From: Amycolatopsis vastitatis
Lineage (GTDB): Bacteria; Actinomycetota; Actinomycetes; Mycobacteriales; Pseudonocardiaceae
DNA length: 64,000 bases
NCBI RefSeq assembly: GCF_002234595.1
Contig: NZ_NMUL01000016.1
Location: forward strand, 124,001 to 188,000
Reading direction: 5' to 3'
Shown here: in pieces, positions 50,629 to 60,265 of the stretch
How positions within the stretch are numbered: position 1 is the stretch's first letter
Layout of the letters: each line of letters starts with the position of its first letter
Notes under the pieces: model-generated
Told to the model about the DNA's origin: nothing
The model's database searches: none
What the model saw: only the letters and a program-made list of their open reading frames with translations
Program-made: the position numbers and the translations under genes

Positions 50629-51723
50629 TCAGGTCAGGGCGGCGTACCCGGGCTTGATGACGTCGTCGATCAGCGCGATCCGGGCGTCGAAATCGATGAA
50701 CGCGGATTTCATCGCGTTGATGGTGAACCAGCGGAAGTCGTCGATACCATAGCCGAACGTCTCGTGCAGCGCGGCGAATTCGCTGGTCATCGTGCATCCG
50801 CTCATCAGGCGGTTGTCCGTGTTCACGGTCACGCGGAAGCGCAGCTTGGCGAGCAGGCCGATGGGGTGCTCGGCGATCGAGCGGACCGTGCCTGTTTGGA
50901 CGTTCGACGTCGGGCAGATCTCCAGGGGGATGCGGCGGTCGCGGACGTACGCGGCCAACCGTCCAAGGTGGACCGTGCCGTCCGCGTCGGTCTTGACGTC
51001 CTCGACGATCCGCACGCCGTGCCCGAGCCGCTCCGCTCCGCAGTGCTGAATGGCCTCCCAAATGGACGGCAAACCGAACGCTTCCCCGGCGTGAATGGTG
51101 AAATGCGCATTGTTCTGGCGCAGATATTCGAACGCGTCGAGATTGCGGGTCGGCGGGAATCCGTCCTCGGGCCCGGCGATGTCGAACCCCACCACGCCGG
51201 TGTCGCGGTAGCGGACGGCGAGGTTCGCGATCTCGAGCGCGCGGGCGTGCTGGCGCATCGCGCAGAGCAACGTCCCGACCCGGATGCTGCCACCGTTCGC
51301 GGCCACCCGCCGTGTGCCCTCCGTGAACCCCGCCTGGACAGCCTCAACCACCGCATCGAGTGACAGACCGCGTTCGACGAACAACTCCGGGGCGTAACGC
51401 ACCTCGGCGTAGACGACGCCGTCGGCGGCCAGGTCCTCGACCGCCTCCGCGGCGACCCTGACCAGCGATTCCTCCGTTTGCATCACCCCGCAGGTGTGCG
51501 CGAAGGTCTCCAGGTAGGAAACGAGTGAGCCGGAGTCGGCCGCACGGCGGAACCAGCTGCCCAGCTCGGCCGGGTCTGTGGTGGGCAGACCGGCGTAGCC
51601 GGTGGCGTCGGCGAGCTCGGCGACGGTCGCCGGGCGGAGACCGCCGTCGAGGTGGTCGTGCAGCAGCACCTTGGGTGCGCGGCGGAGTGTCTCGGTGGGC
51701 AGAACAGGGCTTTCGTCGGGCAT
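50629..51723 (-). CDS. add: adenosine deaminase
   Basis: Zinc enzyme converting adenosine and deoxyadenosine to inosine forms, 364 aa. Metal and catalytic motifs: HDHLDGG (His22, His24), HAGEAFG, LGHGVRI, CPTSNVQTG and VNTDNRLMSG. Leaderless ATG with TACCGT 6 nt ahead. Its product feeds the purine nucleoside phosphorylase gene at 4.8 kb; pyrimidine counterparts cdd and deoA lie 3 kb to the right. About 100 bp of AT-rich DNA separates it from the MFS gene. Confidence 0.95.
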   Translation of the reverse strand: MPDESPVLPTETLRRAPKVLLHDHLDGGLRPATVAELADATGYAGLPTTDPAELGSWFRRAADSGSLVSYLETFAHTCGVMQTEESLVRVAAEAVEDLAADGVVYAEVRYAPELFVERGLSLDAVVEAVQAGFTEGTRRVAANGGSIRVGTLLCAMRQHARALEIANLAVRYRDTGVVGFDIAGPEDGFPPTRNLDAFEYLRQNNAHFTIHAGEAFGLPSIWEAIQHCGAERLGHGVRIVEDVKTDADGTVHLGRLAAYVRDRRIPLEICPTSNVQTGTVRSIAEHPIGLLAKLRFRVTVNTDNRLMSGCTMTSEFAALHETFGYGIDDFRWFTINAMKSAFIDFDARIALIDDVIKPGYAALT

Positions 51724-51729
51724 CCCCCA

Positions 51730-51735
51730 ACGGTA
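51730..51735 (-). promoter_or_regulatory. -10 box of add, probable leaderless start
   Basis: Reverse-strand TACCGT, 6 nt before the add ATG, no ribosome-binding site. Confidence 0.5.
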
Positions 51736-51936
51736 ACCTCGTTGTCATTCCCCTACATGGCCGTAACTCTCAGGCTCGGGCTAACCCTCAGCGTTGAGGA
51801 TCATGTCCCGAATCGGCCATCCGGGGGTGGCCTCCGTAATAGCCTCTTCACGGGGGCCATACAGACAGCAATTTTTGCAATCGATAAGCTTCGTGGCACG
51901 TCCCTCCATTTCCCCGCCGACGAAGGACACACAGCA

Positions 51937-53061
51937 GTGACCACTGACAACCACATTGCCGCCCCGTCCTTCGACCGGATGCGCAACATGCTGGTGCGCG
52001 CGGCCGAAGTGCGTGAGAGCGAGCAGCAGCAGATCTTCGACGCGCTCGACGACATCTACGCCCGCCTCGCGCCGGTGGACTCGCTGGGCGCCGTCCGCAA
52101 GCGGCTGTCCGAGATGCCCGACCGCACCGAGGTCAGCGTCCTGGCCGAGCGCCTCGACGAGACGATGTCCCGCCTCGAGGCCCAGGACAACGCGATCGCC
52201 GCGCTGACCCGCGCCGTCGAGAGCATCGTCGACAAGCTCGCCAAGCCCTTCGCGCAGCTCGACGGCCGCCTCGACGGGGTCGCCGCGCGCTTCGAGGGTG
52301 TCGCCGGGCGGATGGACGGGCTCGAGGACAAGCTCCAGAACATCCACCGGCGGATCGACGAGCTGGGCGGCCACCTCGACAAGCAGGACGCGAAGCTCGA
52401 GTCGCTGCCGCAGTCGGTGCACGGCCCGGTCCGCGAGCGGATCGAGCAGGCCGAGTCGACGCTGCGCGACCGGGTCGACCACGCCGACCACGAGCTGCGG
52501 AACAAGGTCGACGAGCTGAGCCGCGTCACGCAGGAGCGCGTCGGCGAGCTCGGCCGCACCACGCACGAGCGGATCGACGCGAACACCGAGGCGCTCAAGG
52601 TCGCGCTGACCGAGACCGGCGAGATGATCGACGCGTCCGACCGGCTGGAGAACCTGGGCAACCGGCTCGAAACGGTCACCTCCCGCCTCGACGACCTGGC
52701 CTCCCGCCTCGACAAGGTGGAGGACGGCTTCCTCTCGGGCATCGGCGACCTCGACGGCGCGCTCAAGGCGGGGCTGTCGAAGGTCGAGGGCACGCTGTCG
52801 AAGCAGCCGGACACCGACTCGGTGGACACGCTGGTCCGCAAGAGCAACGACGAGAGCGTCCGCCGCATCGGCGGCCAGCTCGACGAGGCGATGGCGACGT
52901 TCGCGGAGCTGATGCTCGGCGGCGGCCCGGCGGTCCAGCAGATCTCCCCGCCCCCGCCGGCCCCGCGCCAGCCGCGCCGCAGCTCCCGCAACGGCCGCGC
53001 CCCCAAGCCGGCCGACGCGAAGGCCAAGGCGGGCGAAGGCTCGGAAGAAGCCACGGAGTAG
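51937..53061 (+). CDS. coiled-coil protein of unknown function
   Basis: 374 aa, almost wholly helical with heptad-like repeats rich in Leu, Glu, Arg and Asp (LDGRLDGVAARFEGVAGRMDGL, NRLETVTSRLDDLASRLDKV), followed by a Pro/Arg/Lys/Ala tail (RQPRRSSRNGRAPKPADAK). It resembles apolipoprotein-like or polar-scaffold coiled coils and has no signal peptide or membrane helix. GTG 51937 is preferred because GAAGGA precedes it; the reading frame is open further upstream but that part is AT-rich and noncoding in character. Followed by a perfect terminator hairpin. Confidence 0.78.
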   Translation: MTTDNHIAAPSFDRMRNMLVRAAEVRESEQQQIFDALDDIYARLAPVDSLGAVRKRLSEMPDRTEVSVLAERLDETMSRLEAQDNAIAALTRAVESIVDKLAKPFAQLDGRLDGVAARFEGVAGRMDGLEDKLQNIHRRIDELGGHLDKQDAKLESLPQSVHGPVRERIEQAESTLRDRVDHADHELRNKVDELSRVTQERVGELGRTTHERIDANTEALKVALTETGEMIDASDRLENLGNRLETVTSRLDDLASRLDKVEDGFLSGIGDLDGALKAGLSKVEGTLSKQPDTDSVDTLVRKSNDESVRRIGGQLDEAMATFAELMLGGGPAVQQISPPPPAPRQPRRSSRNGRAPKPADAKAKAGEGSEEATE

Positions 53062-53071
53062 CAAGACCAGT

Positions 53072-53111
53072 TGAGAAGGCCCCCGCCGGGATCCCGGCGG
53101 GGGCCTTCTCA
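53072..53111. terminator. perfect 19-bp terminator hairpin
   Basis: Arms 53072-53090 and 53093-53111 (TGAGAAGGCCCCCGCCGGG and its complement) around a 2-nt loop. Located 10 bp after the coiled-coil gene stop; the converging deoA gene ends 57 bp beyond, so it may stop transcripts from both sides. Confidence 0.85.
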
Positions 53112-53167
53112 TGCTTCGGATGTCACTCGGACGGGTGATCATCTTCGCGACGATCATCACATCCCGG

Positions 53168-54445
53168 CTAGCCGCGGATGGTCTCCACGACGATCGGGCC
53201 CGTGGCGGGCGCCGAGGAGGCGATCGTGAAGCCGCCCTCGAGCGCCGACAAGGCCGCCGGGACCGCGTCCGGTGTGTCCGTGTGGAGTTCCAGCAGCGGG
53301 TCACCCTCGGAGACGGGGTCCCCCGGCTTGGCCAGGCACAGGATGCCCGCCGCCGCCTGGACCGGGTCCTCCTTGCGGGCCCGGCCCGCGCCGAGGCGCC
53401 ATGCCGCGACACCCACCGCGTACGCGTCCAGCGAAGCCAGCACGCCCGACGCCGGAGCGACCACCGTATGAACGTGAGAAGGCGTGGGCAGCGGTGCCGA
53501 AGGGTCGCCGCCCTGGGCCGAGATCATCCGGCACCAGACCTCGTACGCCTCGCCCGAGGCCAGCACCGCCGCCGGGTCCACGTCGAGACCGGCGAGGGCC
53601 AGCATCTCCCCCGCCAAGGCGAGAGTCAGCGAGACCACGTCCGCGGGCCCGCCGCCCTTGAGCACGTCGACCGACTCCGCGACCTCCACCGCGTTGCCGA
53701 CCGCCCGGCCCAGCGGGACGTTCATGTCGGTCAGCAACGCCGTCGTCGGGACGCCGTGGTCCGCGCCGATCGAGGTCAAAGTCGAAGCCAGCTCGCGCGC
53801 CTGCGAAAGCGTCTTCATGAACGCGCCCGACCCGAACTTCACGTCCAGGACCAGCCCGGATGCGCCCTCCGCGATCTTCTTGCTCATGATCGAGCTGGCG
53901 ATCAGCGGGACCGACTCCACTGTGGAAGTCACGTCCCGCAGCGCGTACAGCTTCTTGTCCGCCGGCGCCAGCCCGGACGTCGCCGCGCAGACCACCGCGC
54001 CGACGTCTTCGAGCTGCCGTCGAATCTCCGAAGTGGACAGTGAAGCCCGCCAGCCGGGGATCGACTCCAGCTTGTCGAGCGTCCCGCCGGTGTGGCCGAG
54101 CCCGCGCCCGGACAGCTGCGGCACCGCCGCGCCGCACGCCGCCACCAGCGGCGCCAGCGGCAGCGTGATCTTGTCGCCGACCCCGCCCGTCGAGTGCTTG
54201 TCGACAGTAGGCCGGGAAACGGAAAGCGACAGCCGCTCGCCGGACGCGATCATCGCGTGCGTCCACCGGGAGATCTCGGCCGAGGTCATCCCCCGCAGGA
54301 AGATCGCCATGGCCAGCGCCGACATCTGCTCTTCGGCCACGTCCCCGCGCGTGTACGCGTCGACAACCCAGTCGATCTGCTCGTCGGAAAGCGTGCCGCC
54401 GTCCCGCTTCGTCCGGATGACGTCGACCGCCGCGAACGCGCTCAC
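53168..54445 (-). CDS. deoA: thymidine phosphorylase
   Basis: Converts thymidine or deoxyuridine plus phosphate to base and deoxyribose-1-phosphate; 425 aa. Signature KHSTGGVGDKITLPLAP, SGRGLGHTGGTLDKLESIPG, LVLDVKFGSGAFM and KGGGPADV are all present. GTG start overlaps the cdd stop by 4 bp. Last gene of the BMP-ABC-cdd-deoA operon, completing import, deamination and phosphorolysis of pyrimidine nucleosides. Confidence 0.95.
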   Translation of the reverse strand: MSAFAAVDVIRTKRDGGTLSDEQIDWVVDAYTRGDVAEEQMSALAMAIFLRGMTSAEISRWTHAMIASGERLSLSVSRPTVDKHSTGGVGDKITLPLAPLVAACGAAVPQLSGRGLGHTGGTLDKLESIPGWRASLSTSEIRRQLEDVGAVVCAATSGLAPADKKLYALRDVTSTVESVPLIASSIMSKKIAEGASGLVLDVKFGSGAFMKTLSQARELASTLTSIGADHGVPTTALLTDMNVPLGRAVGNAVEVAESVDVLKGGGPADVVSLTLALAGEMLALAGLDVDPAAVLASGEAYEVWCRMISAQGGDPSAPLPTPSHVHTVVAPASGVLASLDAYAVGVAAWRLGAGRARKEDPVQAAAGILCLAKPGDPVSEGDPLLELHTDTPDAVPAALSALEGGFTIASSAPATGPIVVETIRG

Positions 54446-54834
54446 GGCAGGTCGTCCGGGCCGAACGCGTCCGGCAGGACATCGGACATCGGCAGCACGC
54501 CGCGCGGAGTGTCCACCAGGCACGTGGAACCGCCCAGCTCGAACAGGATCTGGCGGCACCGCCCGCACGGCATCAGCAGATCACCAGCACCGGACCGGCA
54601 CGCGACGGCGACCAGCCGCCCGCCGCCGGACAGCCGCAGCTGCCCGGCCATCGTGCACTCCGCGCACAGCCCGAGCCCGTAGGAAGCGTTCTCCACGTTG
54701 CACCCGGTGACCACACGGCCGTCGTCGACGATCCCCGCGACACCCACGTGCAGGCCCGAATAAGGCGCGTACGCATGGGAAGCCGCTTCGATCGCCTGCG
54801 AACGCAGCGCGTCCCAATCCACAGTGGACGTCAT
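54442..54834 (-). CDS. cdd: cytidine deaminase
   Basis: 130-aa tetrameric zinc enzyme making uridine from cytidine. Zinc and catalytic motifs: Cys57-Ala-Glu59 in CAECT and Cys90/Cys93 in PCGRC; substrate motif VENASYG. ATG overlaps the permease stop by 1 nt (TGATG). Cotranscribed between the nucleoside importer and deoA. Confidence 0.95.
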   Translation of the reverse strand: MTSTVDWDALRSQAIEAASHAYAPYSGLHVGVAGIVDDGRVVTGCNVENASYGLGLCAECTMAGQLRLSGGGRLVAVACRSGAGDLLMPCGRCRQILFELGGSTCLVDTPRGVLPMSDVLPDAFGPDDLP

Positions 54835-56099
54835 CAGTCCTCACCCCGCCGGTACGGCTGCCCGTCGGCCTTCGGCGGCCGCAGCCGCTGCGAAGCCACC
54901 GCCAGCACGATCAGCGTCACGAAGTGCGCGGTGTACGGGATCAGGTCGGACGGCAGCGTGTCGTTGGCCCAGTAGATCGCATACAGCACACCAGCGCCGA
55001 CGACGCCGAGCCCCGCCGCGATCCACTGGCGACGGAACAGCTGCACGACGACGATCACGGCGACCAGGATCACCGCGCCGTACAGCAGCGCGAGCACCGC
55101 TTCGCCGCCACCGGCGAGCTGCAGGCCGTCCGCGTAGCCGAACAGCGCCGCGCCGCCGAGCAGGCCACCCGGCCGCCAGTTGCCGAAGATCATCGCCGCG
55201 AGACCGATGTACCCGCGGCCGTTCGTCTGGTTCTCCAGGTAGTCCGCGCCGCCGCGCAGCAGCACCAGGGACGCGCCGCCCATCCCGGCGAAGGCGCCCG
55301 AGATGATCACGGCCACGTACTTGTGCAGGTAGACGTTCACGCCGAGCGACTCGGCCGCCACCGGGTTCTCACCGCAGGACCGCAGCCGCAGGCCGAAGCG
55401 CGTCCGCCAGAGCACCCAGAAGCTCACCGGCACCAGGATGATCGCGATCATCGTCAGCGGCGCCACCTCGGTGACCAGGCCGCGCAGGATGCCCGCGACG
55501 TCGGAGATGCCGACGCGCTGCTCCTTCTCCAGGTCGCCGAGCCAGTCCGAGAGGAACGTCGCCGAGTACGTGTCGAACTTCGGCACGACCGGCGACTGCC
55601 TCGGGTTGCCGGAGATCGGCGCGAAGATCAGGTTCGCCAGGTACTTCGTGACGCCCAGGCCGAGCAGGTTGATCGCGACACCGGAAACGATGTGGTTGAC
55701 GTTGAACGTCACCGTCGCCACCGCGTGCAGCAGCCCGCCCAGCGCGCCGAACACGAGCGCGGCGATCAGGCCGGCCCACACGCCGCCGTTGTACGAACCC
55801 CAGGCGGCACCCCAGGTCCCGAGGATCATCATGCCCTCGAGACCGATGTTGACGACGCCCGCGCGTTCGGCCCAGAGACCGCCCAGCGCGCACAGCAGGA
55901 TCGGCAGGGCCAGGCGCAACGCCGTCGACGCGGTGTTCGACGACGTCAGCGCGGCGACGCCGGTGGAGTACGACGCCGTCGAGATGACGGCGATGGCGAC
56001 CACGGCCCAGATCACGCCGCGCAGCCAGCCGGGGATCCGGCCCCGCTTGCGCTGCACCGGCATGGTCGAGCCGGATTCGGGAGCGACGTCGGTGATCAC
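54834..56099 (-). CDS. nucleoside ABC transporter permease (BmpC/NupQ-like)
   Basis: 421-aa permease of the branched-chain/ribose permease superfamily with about ten helices; conserved GLWAERAGVVNIGLEGMM, FNVNHIVSGVAINLLG and FAGMGGASLVLL segments match the second permease of nucleoside importers. GTG 56099 overlaps the previous permease stop (GTGA); ATG 56063 is an internal alternative. Pairs with the upstream permease and the ATPase. Confidence 0.9.
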   Translation of the reverse strand: MITDVAPESGSTMPVQRKRGRIPGWLRGVIWAVVAIAVISTASYSTGVAALTSSNTASTALRLALPILLCALGGLWAERAGVVNIGLEGMMILGTWGAAWGSYNGGVWAGLIAALVFGALGGLLHAVATVTFNVNHIVSGVAINLLGLGVTKYLANLIFAPISGNPRQSPVVPKFDTYSATFLSDWLGDLEKEQRVGISDVAGILRGLVTEVAPLTMIAIILVPVSFWVLWRTRFGLRLRSCGENPVAAESLGVNVYLHKYVAVIISGAFAGMGGASLVLLRGGADYLENQTNGRGYIGLAAMIFGNWRPGGLLGGAALFGYADGLQLAGGGEAVLALLYGAVILVAVIVVVQLFRRQWIAAGLGVVGAGVLYAIYWANDTLPSDLIPYTAHFVTLIVLAVASQRLRPPKADGQPYRRGED

Positions 56100-57183
56100 A
56101 CCGCACCCCCTTCGGCGACCGAGGAACCCTTGCGGCCGGCGAGTGCGCGCCCGACCCTGCGTTGTTCGGCCGCGAGGTCGGCACGCCGCACGATCTCGTA
56201 CGCCACGACGACCGACAGCACGATGATGCCCTGCATGATCGTCGCGATCTCCTTGGACACGTTGATCTGCTCCAGCGACACCGCGGAGGTGTCGAGGAAC
56301 GCCCACAGCAGCGCGCCGAGCGCGATGCCGCCGGGGTGGTTGCGGCCCAGCAGCGCGACCGCGATGCCGGTGAAGCCGTACATCTGCGTCGCGGTGATGC
56401 CGTAGGTGTAGTCGCGGCCGAGCAGCTCCGGCATCGCGACGAGGCCGGCGACGCCACCGGAGAGCAGCATCGCGATCAACGTCATCTTCTTGGCGTTGAC
56501 GCCACCCGCGGCGGCCGCGGTGGTGGACTCGCCGGACGCCTTGAGCTCGAAGCCGAACCGCGTGCGGTTGAGCATGAACCAGTAGGCCCCGCCGATGATC
56601 GCCGCGATGAACACGAACCCGAACAGCGTGCCGGAGCCCAGCGGGATGCCCGGGATCCGGCCGGACGGCTCGATCACGCGGGTACCGATGTTGTTGCCGG
56701 TCTGCACGCCGAACTGGTCGGCGTTGATGAGGAACGCGATGATGCCGGCGACGATCGCGTTGAGCATGATCGTCGAGATGACCTCGCTGACCCCGCGGGT
56801 GACCTTGAGGACCGCCGGGATGGCCGCGTAGGTCATGCCCGCGACGATCGCGACCAGCAGGATCGCGACGACGTGGATGACCGGCGGCAGCTTCATCGCG
56901 CCGCCGGCGATGGCGGCGACGACGGCGGCGAACCGGTACTGGCCTTCGACACCGATGTTGAACAGGTTCATCTGGAAGCCGATGGCGACCGCGAGCCCGG
57001 ACAGGTAGTAGACGGTCGCCAGGTTCACCGTGTCGACCGCGGTGGAGCCCTTGAACATCTGGCTGATCATCGTGCCGTACGCCTGCAGCGGGTCGGCACC
57101 GGAGATGATCAGCGCGATCGCCGACAGCAGCACGGCGAAGACGATCGCCAGCAGCGGCGGCAGCAGTTTCGTGCGCCAGGAGG

Positions 57184-57187
<4 letters not shown>
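56096..57187 (-). CDS. nucleoside ABC transporter permease (BmpB/NupP-like)
   Basis: 363-aa permease; LSGLAVAIGFQMNLFNIGVEGQ, VSEVISTIMLNAIVAGI and GLVAMPELLG are family signatures of the first permease in BMP-type nucleoside importers. Overlaps the ATPase stop by 4 bp. No ATPase domain. Confidence 0.91.
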
Positions 57188-58755
<1,568 letters not shown>

Positions 58756-58780
58756 GGGCGGGAGAATTCCATATCTCTGG

Positions 58781-58831
58781 AACGCGTGAGGGGCCCGGAG
58801 GAGAATTTCCTCCGAGCCCCGACGCGCAATG
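58781..58831 (-). promoter_or_regulatory. hairpin between the binding-protein and ATPase genes
   Basis: Stem parts CGCGT/ACGCG, GGGGC/GCCCC and CGGAGGA/TCCTCCG around a GAAT loop, with small bulges, fill the 78-bp gap. In such operons an intercistronic hairpin can let most transcripts end after the abundant binding protein; inference from position. Confidence 0.55.
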
Positions 58832-58833
58832 AG

Positions 58834-59985
58834 TTACTTCTGCGGCTTGTCCGAAACGGTGACGGCGCCCGAGATGATCTGGGCCTTGTAGCCCTCCAGG
58901 ACGTCCTTGATGTCGTCGATCTTGCCGCCCGAGGTGGCGTAGCCGACGCCGTCGACCTTGAGGTCGAACCGCTTCGGCAGGACGGTCAGATCGCCCTTGG
59001 CGACGGCCTGGATGTAGTCGAACACCGCGACGTCGACGCGCTTGAGCATGGACGTGATGATGACGTCCTTGTCGGCCGCCACGGTCTTCTGGTTGTACTG
59101 GTCGGAGTCGACCCCGATGGCCAGCGCGTTGCCCGCCTTGGCGGCGTCGAAGACACCCTTACCCGAGGCACCGGCGGCGTGGTAGATGACGTCCGCGCCC
59201 TTGGCGATCTCGGCCGCGGCCTTCGCGTTGCCCTTCGGCGGGTCCTGGAACCCGGAGAAGTCACCGGCCGGGGTGAGGTACTCGTCCTCGATCTTGATCT
59301 TGTTCGAAACCGTCTTCGCGCCCTGCAGGAAGCCGGCCTCGAACTTCTGGATCAGCGGGGTGTTGACACCGCCGACGAAGCCGATGTGGCAGCTCTTGCT
59401 CTTGTACGCGGCGGCGACGCCGGCCAGGAACGAGCCCTGCTCCTCGGCGAAGACCAGCGGCGTCACGTTCGGCAGCTGGATCGAGTCGTCGTCGACGATG
59501 GCGAACTTCGTGTTCGGGTACTTGGCGGCGATGGCCTTGACCGACGGCGCGTAGGCGAAGCCGACCGCGACGATCGGGTTCAGGCCCGAGGAGGCCATCT
59601 GGTCGAGGCGCTGCTGCTTGGCCGACTCGGCCTCGCTGGCGCTGGCGGTGCTCTCGTTGACCGTCGTGACGCCGAGGTCGGACTTCGCCTTGTCGGTGCC
59701 CGCGGCGGCGGCGTCGTTGAACGACGCGTCACCCCGGCCGCCGACGTCGAAGGCCAGGCCGATCTTCAGCTTGCTGCCGTCCACCTTGCCGCCGGCGGCG
59801 GCCGTGCTGCTCGACGCGGCGGGCGCGGCGGGCGGCTTCTGCGCGGTGACGCAGTCCGAGCCACCCGAAGAAGGCGCGGCGCTGTTGTTGCTGCTCCCAC
59901 CGCTCGAGTCCTTGGCGCACCCGGCCAGGGCGAGCACCCCGGCCATGGCCGCGGCGGCCAGCGCGGTTCCACGCATGCGACGCAA
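58834..59985 (-). CDS. BMP-family nucleoside-binding lipoprotein
   Basis: 383 aa. Lipoprotein signal with AGVLALAGC, a Ser/Gly/Ala-rich tether, then the BMP/PnrA fold: LKIGLAFDVGGRGDASFND (purine nucleoside site), PIVAVGFAYAPSV, FAIVDDDSIQLPNV, EEQGSFLAGVAAA, VIYHAAGASGKGVFDAA, GVDSDQYNQ. Binds nucleosides outside the membrane for the ABC importer. The GGAGGGAG site is 7 nt from TTG 59985; ATG 59976 is too far from it but remains possible. First gene of the uptake-salvage operon. Confidence 0.92.
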   Translation of the reverse strand: MRRMRGTALAAAAMAGVLALAGCAKDSSGGSSNNSAAPSSGGSDCVTAQKPPAAPAASSSTAAAGGKVDGSKLKIGLAFDVGGRGDASFNDAAAAGTDKAKSDLGVTTVNESTASASEAESAKQQRLDQMASSGLNPIVAVGFAYAPSVKAIAAKYPNTKFAIVDDDSIQLPNVTPLVFAEEQGSFLAGVAAAYKSKSCHIGFVGGVNTPLIQKFEAGFLQGAKTVSNKIKIEDEYLTPAGDFSGFQDPPKGNAKAAAEIAKGADVIYHAAGASGKGVFDAAKAGNALAIGVDSDQYNQKTVAADKDVIITSMLKRVDVAVFDYIQAVAKGDLTVLPKRFDLKVDGVGYATSGGKIDDIKDVLEGYKAQIISGAVTVSDKPQK

Positions 59986-60199
59986 CGTGTGTCTCCCTCC
60001 CCGCTGATCCAGCGGATGGTCAAGGGCACGACCCGGCCCTACTGCCGGGTCGACCGCCAGACCGTACCCGGCGGACAGGAATGCGCCATAGGAAAGGCAC
60101 GCTACGTAACACAAACGTTTACTCACGAGTTGCACGCGCGACGGACTGGATACCGCCCGTGATCATCCGAACGGCCCAGCCGAGGGCGGGGAAAAGCCG
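59986..60199 (-). promoter_or_regulatory. promoter region of the nucleoside operon
   Basis: About 200 bp with no gene. It must carry the promoter of the BMP-led operon; an AT-richer patch at about 60096-60130 is the likeliest place, but I cannot assign -35/-10 boxes with confidence. No operator palindrome is evident. Confidence 0.35.
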
Positions 60200-60250
60200 C
60201 TCCGAAGGCCACCATCAGGGCATTCAGTGCTCTGACAGCGGCCTTCGGAG
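60200..60250 (-). terminator. structured terminator after the GH97 gene
   Basis: Outer arms CTCCGAAGGCC (60200-60210) and GGCCTTCGGAG (60240-60250) are exact complements; the 29-nt interior folds again through TCAG/CTGA and GCA/TGC. Lies 15 bp past the stop of the reverse-strand GH97 gene. Confidence 0.7.
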
Positions 60251-60265
60251 ACCCGTTCGGGCTAC

